This document shows positions 35,986-46,246 of a stretch of 64,000 nt of DNA, piece by piece. Both the position numbers and the translations under genes were made by a program. Numbering within the stretch: position 1 is the first letter of the stretch; the number at the start of each line of letters is the position of its first letter. Source of the stretch: Cristatella mucedo (taxonomy: Eukaryota > Bryozoa > Phylactolaemata > Cristatellidae); contig WPIO01000015.1 in the NCBI GenBank assembly GCA_009760855.2, positions 196,001 through 260,000 of the forward strand, given 5' to 3'. Under the pieces are notes generated by a model that ran no database searches, was not told where the DNA came from, and worked only from the letters and a program-made list of their open reading frames with translations.

Positions 35986-36505
35986 GTTAGTGGTCAGGCA
36001 AACGGCATATGCAGGTTGTGTAAGACAGGTTGCACGATGTTTCATTGCATGCCTGTTAATTCTGCCGTGTTTCTATTTCACTGCTCTTGAATTATTATAC
36101 TTTACCAAGCTAGTTGCTCACTCGTGAAAGCATAGCAAAACGATTAGCCAAGTCCGTGATCAATCGCAGTGGCTTTGCGCTGAAGTGTTCTCAGGGACCA
36201 GAATGTGCTGACCTTAGCATCTAGAATGCTAGAGAATCACAATCTTTGTTATGTTTGCTATTTCACCTATGACCTTTTCACGATAAGCATAAGACCTCGT
36301 GTGACCTTGTTGCTGCTCTGTAGCATCGAGAGTGACAGCATAACACCGGAAGATAGTGGCTGCTCTTGTCTGCCGTCGTGCGATTGTCTGCTGGCCGTGA
36401 TTCTACAGTGAGCTTATCGGACTGTTCCCTCATCTGCCTTATCACTCACTGCTGCTGTATATGCTTTCTGTCCGCGAGTATGCCGAATCACCCTTTTTGT
36501 TGCAG
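35986..36505 (+). other. Intron h-i
   Basis: GT-AG intron of 520 bp. Nothing recognised in it. Confidence 0.8.
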
Positions 36506-36545
36506 ACTCAGATGTGCTCATTCACTTGAAATATGTATCAGCATG
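36506..36545 (+). CDS. ELAPOR1/2: ELAPOR1/2 homologue, exon i (40-nt small exon)
   Basis: Encodes residues 510-521 (SDVLIHLKYVSA), with Asp509 and Trp522 split. The acceptor is CACCCTTTTTGTTGCAG, a strong pyrimidine tract; the donor is CATG|GTATGA. It aligns with the vertebrate PDVIFFYRSNDVTQ. The 3' boundary is set by the phase 2 needed for the next exon; a donor 11 bp earlier (TAT|GTATCA) would break the frame. Small exons of this size usually rely on strong flanking splice signals. Confidence 0.8.
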
Positions 36546-36725
36546 GTATGACTCAAAAGCAAGCAAGCTGCAACAACCTGCTTGGCATGGCCGCTGCCTG
36601 CCACTTGATTCTGCCCCCTCCGTGCAGCGAGTCCAGCGAGTCGTTGCTGCTGCCGGCACTTCGGTGCTTCGGGGTTTGCTCGCGCCAGCCCCTCATTCAA
36701 CTTAGTCATCCTCCGCCTGTTGCAG

Positions 36726-36832
36726 GCCTACGCCAGCCTGCCCCGGCGGCCGATCGACCATTGTCACGCTGCTTTGCGACCCAAGTCAGACGGCTCAAGG
36801 CAGTGTCGAGCTACCGCCGAAATGCCCTGACG
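36726..36832 (+). CDS. ELAPOR1/2: ELAPOR1/2 homologue, exon j (MRH region)
   Basis: Encodes residues 523-557. The acceptor is CTCCGCCTGTTGCAG; the donor is GACG|GTGGGT. CPGGRSTIVTLLCDPSQTAQ aligns with CSSGRSTTIRVRCSPQKTVP and GSVELPPKCPDG with GSLLLPGTCSDG. The C-x-G-x-R/K-x-T ... C pattern is the MRH core. A competing donor 4 bp downstream gives the wrong phase; the chosen one restores the family sequence DGTCDGC across the junction with exon k. The upstream intron is only 180 bp. Confidence 0.92.
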
Positions 36833-37179
36833 GTGGGTAAACAGATCGAAAACTCTTCGCTCGTGTTTTTTTATATCCGACTGCAAGCGCTTAGTAGTGG
36901 CCTCCTTTAAGGTGCAAGGCGCTGGCGCTCGCACTCAGAGAAGTGGAGTGAGAGCGCCAGATGCGCTCCCACTCCAGCTCCCACTCTCAGGATGTCAACT
37001 TTGATCCATTATGTTCAAAATGATGGCATGGGCGATGCTTGGGAGTTACGCCACTCGCCCCCTTTTTTAACAATTCTACGCAAATGCTGCAATATGCAGC
37101 CCACGTTCCAGGCTCCGAGAGCCGAGCTATTGCATGCATGCAAACAAGCGAGCAGCTGGATGTGTGTCTTTGCACCGCT

Positions 37180-38650
37180 GCGTGTAACTCCACAGTGTGG
37201 CCACAAAGACCAAGTGGGTGTTAGGCAGGAGAGCTCTCCACAGTGCACTCAAAGCCTAAGCAGCCTTCGGTGCGCATGCGGTAGCCAACAGTCTTATTAT
37301 CAGGCAAAAAAAGGAAAGAAAAGCGAAGCTGAATCGGGGGAGGCGCAGTTAGGGCAGTAAATAGCACGGAAGAGCTGAGCGGGACCCCTGGAAAAGATGT
37401 ACAAGAGGCAGCAGCAGCAGAAGAGAATGTGTCATTGCCGTGGAACTGTTGAATTGCATTCTAGTATCTTCGAGCAGCAGAGCCAAAGCTGCTGTCGCCA
37501 GCAGTCTTTAAGTGAGCAAATTGTGCAGCTCGATGTTATCGTCCCAAGCTCCCACCTGGGAAGCACGAAGAGGCTGCAAATGGTGAAGGATCGATGTGCC
37601 CGATGTGGAGTAGCCGAAAGATGTGTGGGGGGCCTTATAGGTCAGAGTTAGAATTCCCCATGATAATTCCATTGATGAATCAGATGCACAATTCTTGTAT
37701 ATCAATTCAGGCACGTGAGTGAATTTCGTGTATTTTAGGATCAATCTAACTGCCTTTGTAGGAGCAGTTGTAGAGACTTGATTGCTTTATGGGACAATCT
37801 CAAATGTGACGGCTAACTTTAGAGGCAGCTTCCTAACTGTTAAATGTCAGCCGTTCTCCAAGACGGCCCCCCCTACTAGCACACGGTTGCAGTATTGTGG
37901 CAGCTCAAACTGGGGTACGCAAATTCATGTCGTGTTTCAGTATTTGAGTCGAAGGGTGTAGGGTTTCCTATGAAGAGGATGGCAGATGTTATTGCCGATA
38001 GTTTTAAGAGATTGGCTGTCATCCAAGACCGATTGTCTGAATAAAAAAGGTGCCCAGTTCATCAATCACAGCAGCTTATTCAGAGGGCGTTAATGGCAGG
38101 TGCAACTGGGTGTCGTCTGCATCGAAGTGATAGCTGTTGCCGTCAGTCTGAATCATCTGCTCAGCAGATGCTATGTGCTCTAAGCAGACTACAGCAATTG
38201 AGCCAGTGGAGACCCTAGTTGTACTCCACAGATGATGAGTCTGTTGATTGAGACCTTACTGCCAACCATAGAGAATCTGCGAACCATAGACCGAACTTAA
38301 GCGACCAAACACTATTCGAAGCTTACCAGAGCCTCATCAGTCAGATCGATCGCTGTCCTCAAGCAGGATCTTGTGAAGATCGATACTACCAAAAACTGCC
38401 AACAGGTGAGCACGTCCACCAATGCACCAATGCACCGTTACGATCATCATTGCTACCTAGGATGTCGTTAGTCAAACAGCAGAGAGCAGTTTGAATGGAT
38501 GGTTTCACCTGAATCTCTGCTGAATTTTCTTAATAAATGATTTTTCTTAATCGGCTCCACAGGCGGTTTAGCAACAATATTTCAAGAGTGGTGGACCAAA
38601 AAAGAAGAGATGTGACTGGGTTAGAACCACTCTGGTAGGGTTGAAACCTG
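37180..38650 (-). mobile_element. R3-type LINE with decayed reverse transcriptase
   Basis: The left part is the R3 3' end (CTCCACAGTGTGGCCACAAAG, GTGGGTGTTAGGCAGGAGAG). To the right, the minus strand retains reverse-transcriptase blocks in order: IQTALCCLTND near 38470-38510 (canonical HSTETALLxVTND), GVQLGSPL near 38215 (canonical VPQGSVLGPLL), and FDADDTQL near 38110, the A/DADD catalytic motif. Stops and frameshifts break it throughout. It is the only copy in the window that spans both the palm motifs and the 3' end. Confidence 0.75.
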
Positions 38651-39223
38651 TTTAAACATGTCCAAAAGTCTGGGCTGCTCAGTTGCATCACATGTGGTTC
38701 ACTGATGCTGGTTGTTAATGTGCGATGTTACTTGTATGTGCTTGAATTAAAGTGCTTGGCCATGGAATTCGTGTTTTCTTTCCTCAGCTGTTAATTTCAA
38801 CTTGAGCCTCGCCAAGAAATGTGCAGGAGAATGACCAAGCAAGCAAGCGCACATCTCTTGCTGCTTGCATTACACGTTATGATCTTGACAATTTTTATGA
38901 ACCAGCATTACTGTGGTAGCCTTTTTATTTGTGGTGAAACAGTACGATTCACTATTCGTGCCAAAAGGCTGATGGCCCAACGGCTCAGGGTCTGCCTTGT
39001 GTTAGCCCCTCCCCTCCCCCACGGCACTCGCTGAAGGGTCTGCCTCTATGAGAGGCAGAGATTAGGAGCGAAACCATGAGGATAGCGAGAAGGCACTCGA
39101 CTGACTCATAAATCGCGTTTATGCAACGTGTGCCTGCAGCTTCAGGCGAGAGGTCACAGGCTCGAAAGAAAGAAAGCGAGAATATGTTGAACTGAAGGAA
39201 TGAGCTAATTTGAGCGCTGTGTG

Positions 39224-39405
39224 CGCAAGGTCGTGGCCAGGTCCAACGAGGCGTGCTGCACTTGCTTTCTGTCGGGAGTAAGTCGGGAGCAAGTGGTGCC
39301 GACTTTCCAGGCATTCTCAAGTCAAGCCGTGGCAGGAACAACAGCTCCAGCAACCCTGGCCGGCACATTGCAGCCTGGCTCAGCTCTCCGGCCAGTGTTT
39401 CATTC
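39224..39405 (+). repeat. Unclassified repeat R5, copy 1
   Basis: Shares TCCAACGAGGCGTGCTGCAC, GGGAGTAAGTC, a run near GGAACAACAGCTCCAGCAAC and CAGCCT with 45135-45310, in the same order with small indels. No coding similarity. Confidence 0.55.
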
Positions 39406-39427
39406 GCACGAAACAGGACATAGGGAA

Positions 39428-39500
39428 TTGAATAGTAATAATACATTTGTATAACTCCCTCAGAGAACTGAATCTCTTTCTAGGCAATTTACAGATGCTG
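39428..39500 (-). mobile_element. Degenerate R1 LINE 3' terminus
   Basis: TAATAATACATTTGTATAAC, then CCTCAGAGAACTGAATCTC and TTTCTAGGCAATTTACAGATG match R1 ends with several substitutions. Confidence 0.7.
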
Positions 39501-40169
39501 ATTAGAAAACATTACCAAATGATTGGGTGTAAATCATCGGGCTATTGCTGTTAACTGTCAAACAGCTTGCTACTGCATACGGCTGCCGGCCGGGCAGATG
39601 GCTGCTGCGGCTGCTGCAGCCTCTTGCCAAGTTAAAGTACCTAGGCTGGCGATGTTCGTCAGTGCAAGGCTTGTGCCTGACGGTGCACGACTTCCGCTAG
39701 CAACCACCTTCTTCGCAGTCAAGTGTTGCGATAAGTCAACATCTGATACTTCGGCCGCAGCCGTCTCTCTTCCGGTCGTTGCTCTCTTTTCGGCTGGCCT
39801 TTGATCCTCATTAGGCCGCCCCACGAGCAGACTTCCTTTGCCTTTCTTTCTCGGGGTCGTGAACACGTGGTTGTCCCGGATTAACTTTGCTCCCTCCCCT
39901 CGTCCCTCTCTCCCTCTGTGTGTGTGTGTGTGTGTGCGAGTGCCGTGCGCACGTGCTACAATGATGTGCTTTGTAATGGTGTGCGATGGGGCTAGCTAAT
40001 AGTGTTGCCTTCGCCTATTGTGTGGCCTGTGTCTCTTTCTAGCGTTCGTCGACCAAGGGGCTCGTTCTTGATGTGGGTGTGCGTAGCAGCTTGTTCTAGT
40101 ATTCGCTGAGTGGGCACGTCGCGAATGCACATCGCGCCTCATTTTCCTTTCGCCTCATCTTGCGTCAAG

Positions 40170-40305
40170 GTACCTGCGATGGCTGCTCATTCACGCTGTT
40201 GTGGCGCACGAAGCACGGCTGCCCCAGATGCTCCGAGAGTGCCTACAGCCTCATCGTCGGCGAGTGCGTTGGCGGCGAGCAGGAAGTGCACTACATCCCT
40301 CCCAA
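40170..40305 (+). CDS. ELAPOR1/2: ELAPOR1/2 homologue, exon k (end of MRH region)
   Basis: Encodes residues 559-602, with Gly558 and Lys603 split. The acceptor is CATCTTGCGTCAAG; the donor is CCCAA|GTGAGA. TCDGCSFTLLWRTKHGCPRC aligns with [20 protein letters not shown] of the vertebrate proteins, the C-x-(F)-x-F-x-W-x-(T/S)-x-x-x-C-P signature that closes MRH domains. SAYSLIVGECVGGEQ aligns with ADYHAIVSSCVAGIQ. Phase is 1 in and 2 out. Confidence 0.95.
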
Positions 40306-40439
40306 GTGAGAGTCCTGCAGTGTCGCTCAGCTTGCTGCTGCTCCGACTGTGATGGCATAGCGCGCGCGCTCTCTGACCGGTGCCGCGTGACTTGTGCCTC
40401 TGCTAGAGCATCGGCATGCCTCCCCACGACCGTTTGCAG

Positions 40440-40509
40440 GCATTGCGTCATCATGGACGGCAGTGAAAAGACGTCTCGCTTGCAACGCTGCAATTCGCTG
40501 TCGTTGGCG
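40440..40509 (+). CDS. ELAPOR1/2: ELAPOR1/2 homologue, exon l (juxtamembrane)
   Basis: Encodes residues 604-626. The acceptor is CCCCACGACCGTTTGCAG; the donor is GCG|GTGAGT. Both are strong, and the phases (2 in, 0 out) match exons k and m. With the split Lys, the sequence K-HCVIMDGSEKTSRLQRCNSL aligns with [20 protein letters not shown] just before the transmembrane helix. The intron from exon k is only 134 bp. Sequence conservation is low, so the call rests mainly on phase, splice strength and the two conserved cysteines. Confidence 0.85.
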
Positions 40510-42053
40510 GTGAGTGTCCATGGTCTGAATGGATGTGGCGCTGCCATGTTCCGTACCTGCATGCTTCCTACAGCAAGCTGCAGTGGGGGGGGGTGGGACC
40601 CACTCTGGCAGCTTGTCATCCATCTCGTGTGCTGCAGTCTGTAGGTAGAGATCATGTGCTGCTCAGAATACTACAGGTGCTGTGCAACGTAATCGTTAGT
40701 TTGGGGAATAGCACAACAGCAGCCGGCAAGTGCAGTTGACTCCTTCATGTTTTTTGTCCTATGCTTTGCACCTGTTGCAATAGCTCTGAACCTGCATGTT
40801 GCTGTTTCTCACTTGTGTCGTGCGCGCTCGCATGCACGGCACGTGTGGGATCGCCAGCGAGTCACGGTTCGCCGGGTGTGGCCAGATGCTATGGATGATG
40901 GCTCTTCTTCGGCAACTGCAGATGCTTGCTGGTTTGTGGTGCTTCAGCATCGAGCACCCAGCTGAGAAACGGAAGGAGAAATGAGGACAAGTGGGAAGCC
41001 AGTGCTTAACCGGTGCTCACACCACTGATAAGGCGATCGAGGCGATCGAGAGGCTCTCCGTTCGCTACTGCGTTGGCTGCACCACGAGTACGAAAACAAC
41101 GTTTGCCACTTTCATAAAGGCTGTTGCTGGTTCAAAGGGAGAAGCCAAAGGCCTGCTAATTAGGTTGAGGGGTTATGATAAACAGCCACGGTGTATTAGG
41201 GGTTACGTGCTCACTGCCGACACTGTAGCTACCAGAAGTGACCAGTGCCTATAGTGAATCGGCTCATCTTGCCTTTTTTGTCTTCTCGTATTCAAAGTTG
41301 ATGCAGTGAACCACATGTAGGTGGCAAGTGGCATCGATTGGCAATCTCTGCACTCTAATCTCGTTGCTGAACCAACAGAATGATGCTTAGTAACATGCTC
41401 ACACCTTTCTGATTTTAATTGGAGGCTTGACTTGGAAAATTCAATAGCAGGCACCTGACACGTTATCATTGCTTCTACAAGGATCAGTAATGGTTAACTC
41501 AAAGACTTCTCCGCGGGTGAAAGTAGACTGACAAGCTGTGTGGCCTACCGTCGTGAAAGCAATGGGTGATGGTTTGATCTCCACTTAGTAGCCAGCATGG
41601 TTGTCACGTGTTGTTCATCCCCTGATTCCATGTTCCATTAGGTGACGATGCTCGAGACAATAAAGCAGAAATGACCTCAATCAAAGCAGAAAGGATGATT
41701 TAAAATAGAGGCCCTATACGTCCTGTCTAAAGCTTTATATCCTTGCTGAATGCTCGAGTCTTTGGTTTGATTTCATGCGAGTAGGATTTTCCTTTTCGAT
41801 CACCGGAAATGCTCGGAAAATGCTGAAATTGGTGATTGGTGCTCGGGAAATGCTGATATTGGATCACGGTTTGCTCCCAAAACGACGATTTTGTGTTCAA
41901 CTTGTTGATAAGAACAAAGTAAGCTGCATGTAAGCTCCTAATCCTTAAGAAACAGTTTTCACGACCTCAGCTGATAACTTATGAAACACAAGCTCAGTTG
42001 TCAGCTATCGTGGTGTAGACTGGTCCTACAATCCTGCCTCATTCGTTTATGCA

Positions 42054-42089
<36 letters not shown>

Positions 42090-42324
42090 CGCGCGTACGT
42101 GTATTTGTATGCGTTTGTATGTGTTCAGGTGTGTGTATGCGCGCATGCACATGCTAGCACACAGATCGGAGCATCCATGCATAAGTAAAGTCGGTGTTTG
42201 TCAGTACCTGTAGTACAAAACGACTGTAGTCAGCGACTTATCATGTACTTTCCTGCTGCCTGTTTTCTTTCCTCAGTAAATCTCAGTCGTCTGCGTCTTT
42301 ATTGTATGACTGACTGGTATACAG
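40510..42324 (+). other. Intron l-m
   Basis: GT-AG intron of 1.8 kb. It holds a short tandem duplication of a TGCTCGG-AAATGCTGA unit (about 41811-41873) and a GT/GC array (42054-42094). Nothing else is recognised. Confidence 0.8.
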
Positions 42325-42407
42325 CTACGCATTTCCATTGTGGCCGCTGCCGGGTTTGCGATGGTGCTGGTGGGTTGCGTTGTCTACTGCTGGTGCAGAA
42401 ATCGAAA
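42325..42407 (+). CDS. ELAPOR1/2: ELAPOR1/2 homologue, exon m (transmembrane helix)
   Basis: Encodes residues 627-653, with Lys654 split. The acceptor is CTGGTATACAG; the donor is CGAAA|GTGAGT. The peptide starts LRISIVAAAGFAMVLVGCVV and ends YCWCRNR(K). About 22 hydrophobic residues (629-650) stop at a basic cluster, giving a type I single-pass helix with the tail in the cytoplasm, as in the vertebrate proteins (LKVGISAG...YFWKKNQK). Phase is 0 in and 2 out. The pyrimidine tract before the acceptor is weak. Confidence 0.9.
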
Positions 42408-42760
42408 GTGAGTACTTAAAGCACTCGCTTTTCCTACAAGCCTTGTTTCGGGCATCGCGATGTCTGCTCAACTGCCGTCGATGCGTGGCCTACTTCTTGT
42501 CTGTTCTTATTGCTGAGTCATTTGTCCTTGCATCGGCAGGCTATCCGTGCTATGTTGCTCAATTTGAGCAGGCGTAAAAGCATGGTTCGCGGTATGCCTT
42601 GCCATTACCCGAGTGAGTGCTGGCACTGGCTTCGCCCGAGGCTTGCTCGGAGTTGCAGCAGGATCGATTGCTCGAGTTGACCTTTTTGCCCTCGTGGCAC
42701 TTACAATTCGAGCGTTGCTGGACACTCTGCGCCCTCTCGAACGCTGCCCATTCTCACTAG

Positions 42761-42968
42761 GCTGACGTACAAGTACATGGCACTGGTTGAGACTGCTGCC
42801 GGCGGGAGCCGCGGCGGCAGAGGAGGAGGGGAGATGCCGGCAGCCGACTCGTGCGCTCTTCGCGAGGACGAGGAGGAGGAAGACGCAGCCGTCGGCGAGC
42901 GAAGGGGCCTCGTTGTCTTCTCCAGGAGCCGGCTCCTGTCCAAGCTCAAGGGTGCCTCGTTCTCGCAG
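42761..42968 (+). CDS. ELAPOR1/2: ELAPOR1/2 homologue, exon n (cytoplasmic tail)
   Basis: Encodes residues 655-723. The acceptor is CCCATTCTCACTAG; the donor is CGCAG|GTGAGT. LTYKYMALVE matches the vertebrate LEYKYSKLV and keeps a YxxPhi sorting motif (YMAL, residues 659-662), expected to direct endocytosis and endosome/lysosome targeting through AP adaptors. A Gly/Arg-rich insertion follows. MPAADSCALREDEEEEDA then matches LPAADSCAIMEGEDVEDD, and VVFSRSRLLSKLKGASFS matches IFTSKKSLFGKIKSFTS. Phase is 2 in and 0 out. The flanking introns are 353 bp (42408-42760) and 259 bp; nothing is recognised in them. Confidence 0.95.
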
Positions 42969-43227
42969 GTGAGTTCCTCCCAGCTCGAGGCTCAGGAGCC
43001 TCGGCTTGCCCCCACTCGTCGTCGTCCCACTCACCTCCCCTCAGGTGCTGCCTCTCGATGGGCGATTGCTCTCATCAGGGCCGAAAGCTTTACTGATCTT
43101 CTTGCCGGCGTTGGGTGCCGGCCGGTGGCTAAGGGCGATCCATGTCCGCTGATACCCACGTGTTCGATCAAGAGACAGTATGACAAGCCAAGCAAAAATC
43201 TGCATAGAATCGTGCATGCTGCATGAG

Positions 43228-43290
43228 GACTTCGGGCATGCAGACGGCTTCGGCTGCTATCTCGGGACTTCCAGAAGATCTAGCTCCTGA
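43228..43290 (+). CDS. ELAPOR1/2: ELAPOR1/2 homologue, last coding exon o
   Basis: Encodes residues 724-743 and a TGA stop. The sequence DFGHADGFGCYLGTSRRSSS resembles the conserved vertebrate end (PDGFDSVPLKTSSGG...), with the shared D-G-F...L-x-T-S pattern. The frame is phase 0 as required. The acceptor (GCATGCTGCATGAG) lacks a good pyrimidine tract. An alternative acceptor at GGGCATGCAG, also phase 0, would give a longer unrelated tail. I prefer the shorter one for its similarity. Confidence 0.65.
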   Translation, partial: DFGHADGFGCYLGTSRRSSS

Positions 43291-44600
43291 ACTTGGCTCT
43301 CTGGTTCAACAATCGGAAGAGCGGTTGCTAGCTGACACTGCAAATGCTAATCAAGCACCTGACTGGGTAGCATTTCAGCGGCTGGTGCTATGCCTTTTCG
43401 AAACTCGGCACGACCGAGCAGTTGAAGCTGGCAGGATCTCCTGCTGTTCTCAGTACGGCTACATGATGCCTATTAGATGTTGCCACCGGGGACTGCTCAT
43501 TGAGGAGGGAGGGCCTTGGCCTGAGGTCATGAGCACCTGCACTGCTATTTACTACGATCTAGCTGGTTGACCTCAACAAGTGTTTGCACTGGCTGCAGGC
43601 TGGTGCATCGTGCGGTAGCAGCCCGATTTGTCAGTGTAGTGCCCTTGCCCATCTAGCTCGATCCCTTTGCTATGCATGCATGCTTGCTCTAGGGGATCCA
43701 GTCACTAAGGGCCAGCAGGCCACGCCTCTCAAGTGCAGTCACACCTCACAGGTGTGTTTAGGCCTTCATTGCTTGTTGCTTTGGGGCGGCAGCTGGGCGC
43801 AGCACCATCGGGGTGGCGGTAGCTGACTCGCGCAACATTCCCTAGTAGGCCATGGTTGCTTAGTATAGCAGAAAGGGCTTGTTTTGTTGAATCTTTGCCC
43901 TTCGAATGAGCAGCTGAATGTGAAGGCCACGTGTATGGCGCTCTGCCACTGACGTTGCAGGAAAGCGACGGCTTCGAGAAAATGCATCTTGTCGGTGGAA
44001 GTGGCTTCACCCAGTCGCAGATATGAATCTCCTGAGCGATCCTGCTGCATGCTCATCCACTCCGAGACTGCTCTTGCTTGGGAAATGTGCAGTTGCAGTC
44101 TGTTGTTGCCGGTCAATTAATGTTAGCTCTTTGCTCTCTCTTTTACTGTACTTTATAAGTGGCATGCTGTTCGATCTCTGTTCCTCCAAACGTCAGTTGT
44201 ATTGTGAGTCTTGGGCTGTGGTAAGTGCCTTCATCGAATCTCTCGTTTCTTACTGTGGGCTTCATCTTTTAGTCAGACCGTATGTGGTTGTGTTTGCCAT
44301 GATGATGGTGCTTTGTTATTGTTGTTTATCCCTAGCTGATCAGTGTTTAGTACTAAGTCAGGCTACATATTATCAATGCAATCCTCATCTTTCGGCATTC
44401 CCTTTGACGGGAGGTAATATCTCTATGCCGCACAACTGAAATGGTGGCCATTCCTCGTATCTCTCAAATTTGCAAATTTTGTGGGACCATTGCCGTAATA
44501 CTCACGAGGCAACCGGCCATTACAATCTCTGGAAAATCCTCAGCTGCAATCATTACTGTATTAGTATGCAATTTAATAAATGTTGCTATGTCACTGTGTA
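43291..44600 (+). other. Probable 3' untranslated region of the ELAPOR homologue
   Basis: Non-coding sequence from the stop to just past a canonical poly(A) signal. No repeats or other features are seen. Confidence 0.5.
44575..44580 (+). promoter_or_regulatory. Candidate poly(A) signal (AATAAA)
   Basis: A canonical AATAAA on the coding strand, about 1.3 kb after the stop codon. TGTTG/TGTG-rich sequence follows within about 30 bp, as expected for a cleavage site. No closer canonical hexamer was noticed after the stop. Confidence 0.5.
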
Positions 44601-46246
44601 ACAGTTGAATTACCGGTGCTTTACATTGCTTGTGGCTGTCAATGAACTGGAGTTCGACGTGCGAGCTGAGCACTAAGCCCAGCTGGTCTCACGGGTTTTG
44701 TTTAACAGCCCATTTGGCTGCACTCTAACCTACACCCGGCCGGAAACTGCTCTGTACTGTATTACTTACTATACGTTGTCTTTATTGGCTGCTCTAGTTA
44801 TGTGTCTTGTAGGCTACGGGGTCTAGGGAAAGGGGTTAGGGCCTCACACCCACCCCACTGAACTGACTTGAAGAGGCAAGTCTGGCTGCCTGACCTTTGC
44901 CTGCCAGTGACTGGCAGCTTGTACGGTCTGAAAAGGTCAAGGCCTGGTCCAATCCTCGGCTTAATCTTGGCTACCCTGGTGGGTGACAGTCCAGACACAC
45001 ATACACCCCCCCTGACACTCGTTTCAGCCTGACGGGATAGGCATTTGGTTGTCTTACCACACTACACATAAGAAACATGTCCCGTATAATTAAGTAGAAA
45101 GACAGTGGATGCAAAGTCGTGGTAAAGTTGGAAACGGATCACAAGACTAGTCCGACGAGGCGTGCTGCACAGGGAGTAAGTCAGTAACTATTGAGGCATC
45201 ATCCTCAAGGCAGTAACGTCTAGCCGGGAACAGCAGCTCCAGCAACAATCGCCTGCACACGCAGCCTCGGACTCAAATTTCAGAACGGGAGTAGCGAGAG
45301 CCAGCGCTAAGTGTTTTGCTGAAGCAGTTATCGAGCCGATATCGCTAAACAGCAATGCTGCTAGGTGCAGAGGAGCTGCAGCTCGACCTGCATTTCTCTG
45401 CTGCTACCCAGTCGTGAGAGCGGCAACGACGCCAGGTGCGGAGGCCGCGACGCAGGCAACTAGCCGATCTGCGATCTGACGCCTGAGGTTTACTTGTACG
45501 GTAGAATTTAATACAAAATGAGATGGACACAGACCTGCCTGCACTGATCAGCCGTAGCAGGGCGGTGTGAGTCAGTCGCGGTCCGTGCGTCTCCCAGCAG
45601 TTAAGCCGACCGGTTATGAGGCGGCACAAGATTCGACTAGGTCGGTAGAGGCCGCAGCAGTCAGTCCAACGATGCAGCGACGGCGGCAGCCGGAAGCCAG
45701 CGGATTAGCAACCTCGTTCGGCTCCAGCGGCAGGTGGGCGGGCGGCGCCCGTCGAGCTGGTAGCCAGATGCTCGGTCAGCACCGCACCACGGAGGACTCG
45801 TCGTGGCCTTCAGCGCTTGAGGCAGAGCCGCCGCCGCAGGTTCCGGGCAAGAGATCTCTCATGTGGAAAGCACCGCGCGAGGATACCGCCGGCGAAAATG
45901 GACGGTCACTTCCGCTCGCCGACACCCGAACCGAGGGTTCACCTGCAAGTGAGCGCGGACACATTAGAAGTCATGCGCTGAGCACGCGCGCGCGCGCGCG
46001 CGGTAATAAAATGAGAAGAAGCGCTAGCGACGACTCGCAACAGGAGTTAAAAGGATACGGTCGGCAGCTGCACGCTGCAGCCGCACACGAAACAAGGAAG
46101 AAATTGTCTCCCCCTCCCCGCCGAGCTGCGGCTGCGTCATCGTTGAGAGGGCCAAGAGACGCTGGTGGCGCAGCGGCGACGGCTGCAGCGCGAGCTGGCT
46201 TCGGCTTCTGCGGCGACGTAGCAGCGCAGCCGCGCGCGCCCAGTGC
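44601..46246. other. Intergenic: end of the ELAPOR region and start of the CpG-rich tract
   Basis: Holds the second copy of repeat R5 (45135-45310). CpG density rises sharply from about 45.1 kb. An ATTAAA on the minus strand (about 45507-45512) is a possible poly(A) signal for the minus-strand gene at 46247-46516. Long alanine/arginine/serine-rich open frames on the plus strand here look like composition artefacts. Confidence 0.6.
45135..45310 (+). repeat. Unclassified repeat R5, copy 2
   Basis: GTCCGACGAGGCGTGCTGCAC, GGGAGTAAGTC, GGGAACAGCAGCTCCAGCAAC and CGCAGCCTC parallel the copy at 39224-39405. Confidence 0.55.

Larger units (their letters stand above)
36833..40169 (+). other. Intron j-k
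   Basis: GT-AG intron of 3.3 kb. It holds an R3-type LINE with reverse-transcriptase remnants (37180-38650, minus), an unclassified repeat shared with 45.1 kb (39224-39405) and a degenerate R1 end (39428-39500). I see nothing in 38651-39223 or 39501-40169 apart from a short GT run near 39918. Confidence 0.8.

Noticed and set aside
40578-40592. C-S-G-G encoded near a G run, like the vertebrate KLCSGG
   Set aside because: No donor gives a compatible phase, and the following sequence does not match the family. The similarity is produced by the G homopolymer.
42277-42317. Possible ELAPOR exon encoding NLSRLRLYCMTDW before the transmembrane helix
   Set aside because: It resembles the family's juxtamembrane end, but it would need phase 1 in, and only an 8-bp gap (GTATACAG) would separate it from the transmembrane exon, in the wrong frame. 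The exon at 40440-40509 fits phase and splice sites on both sides.
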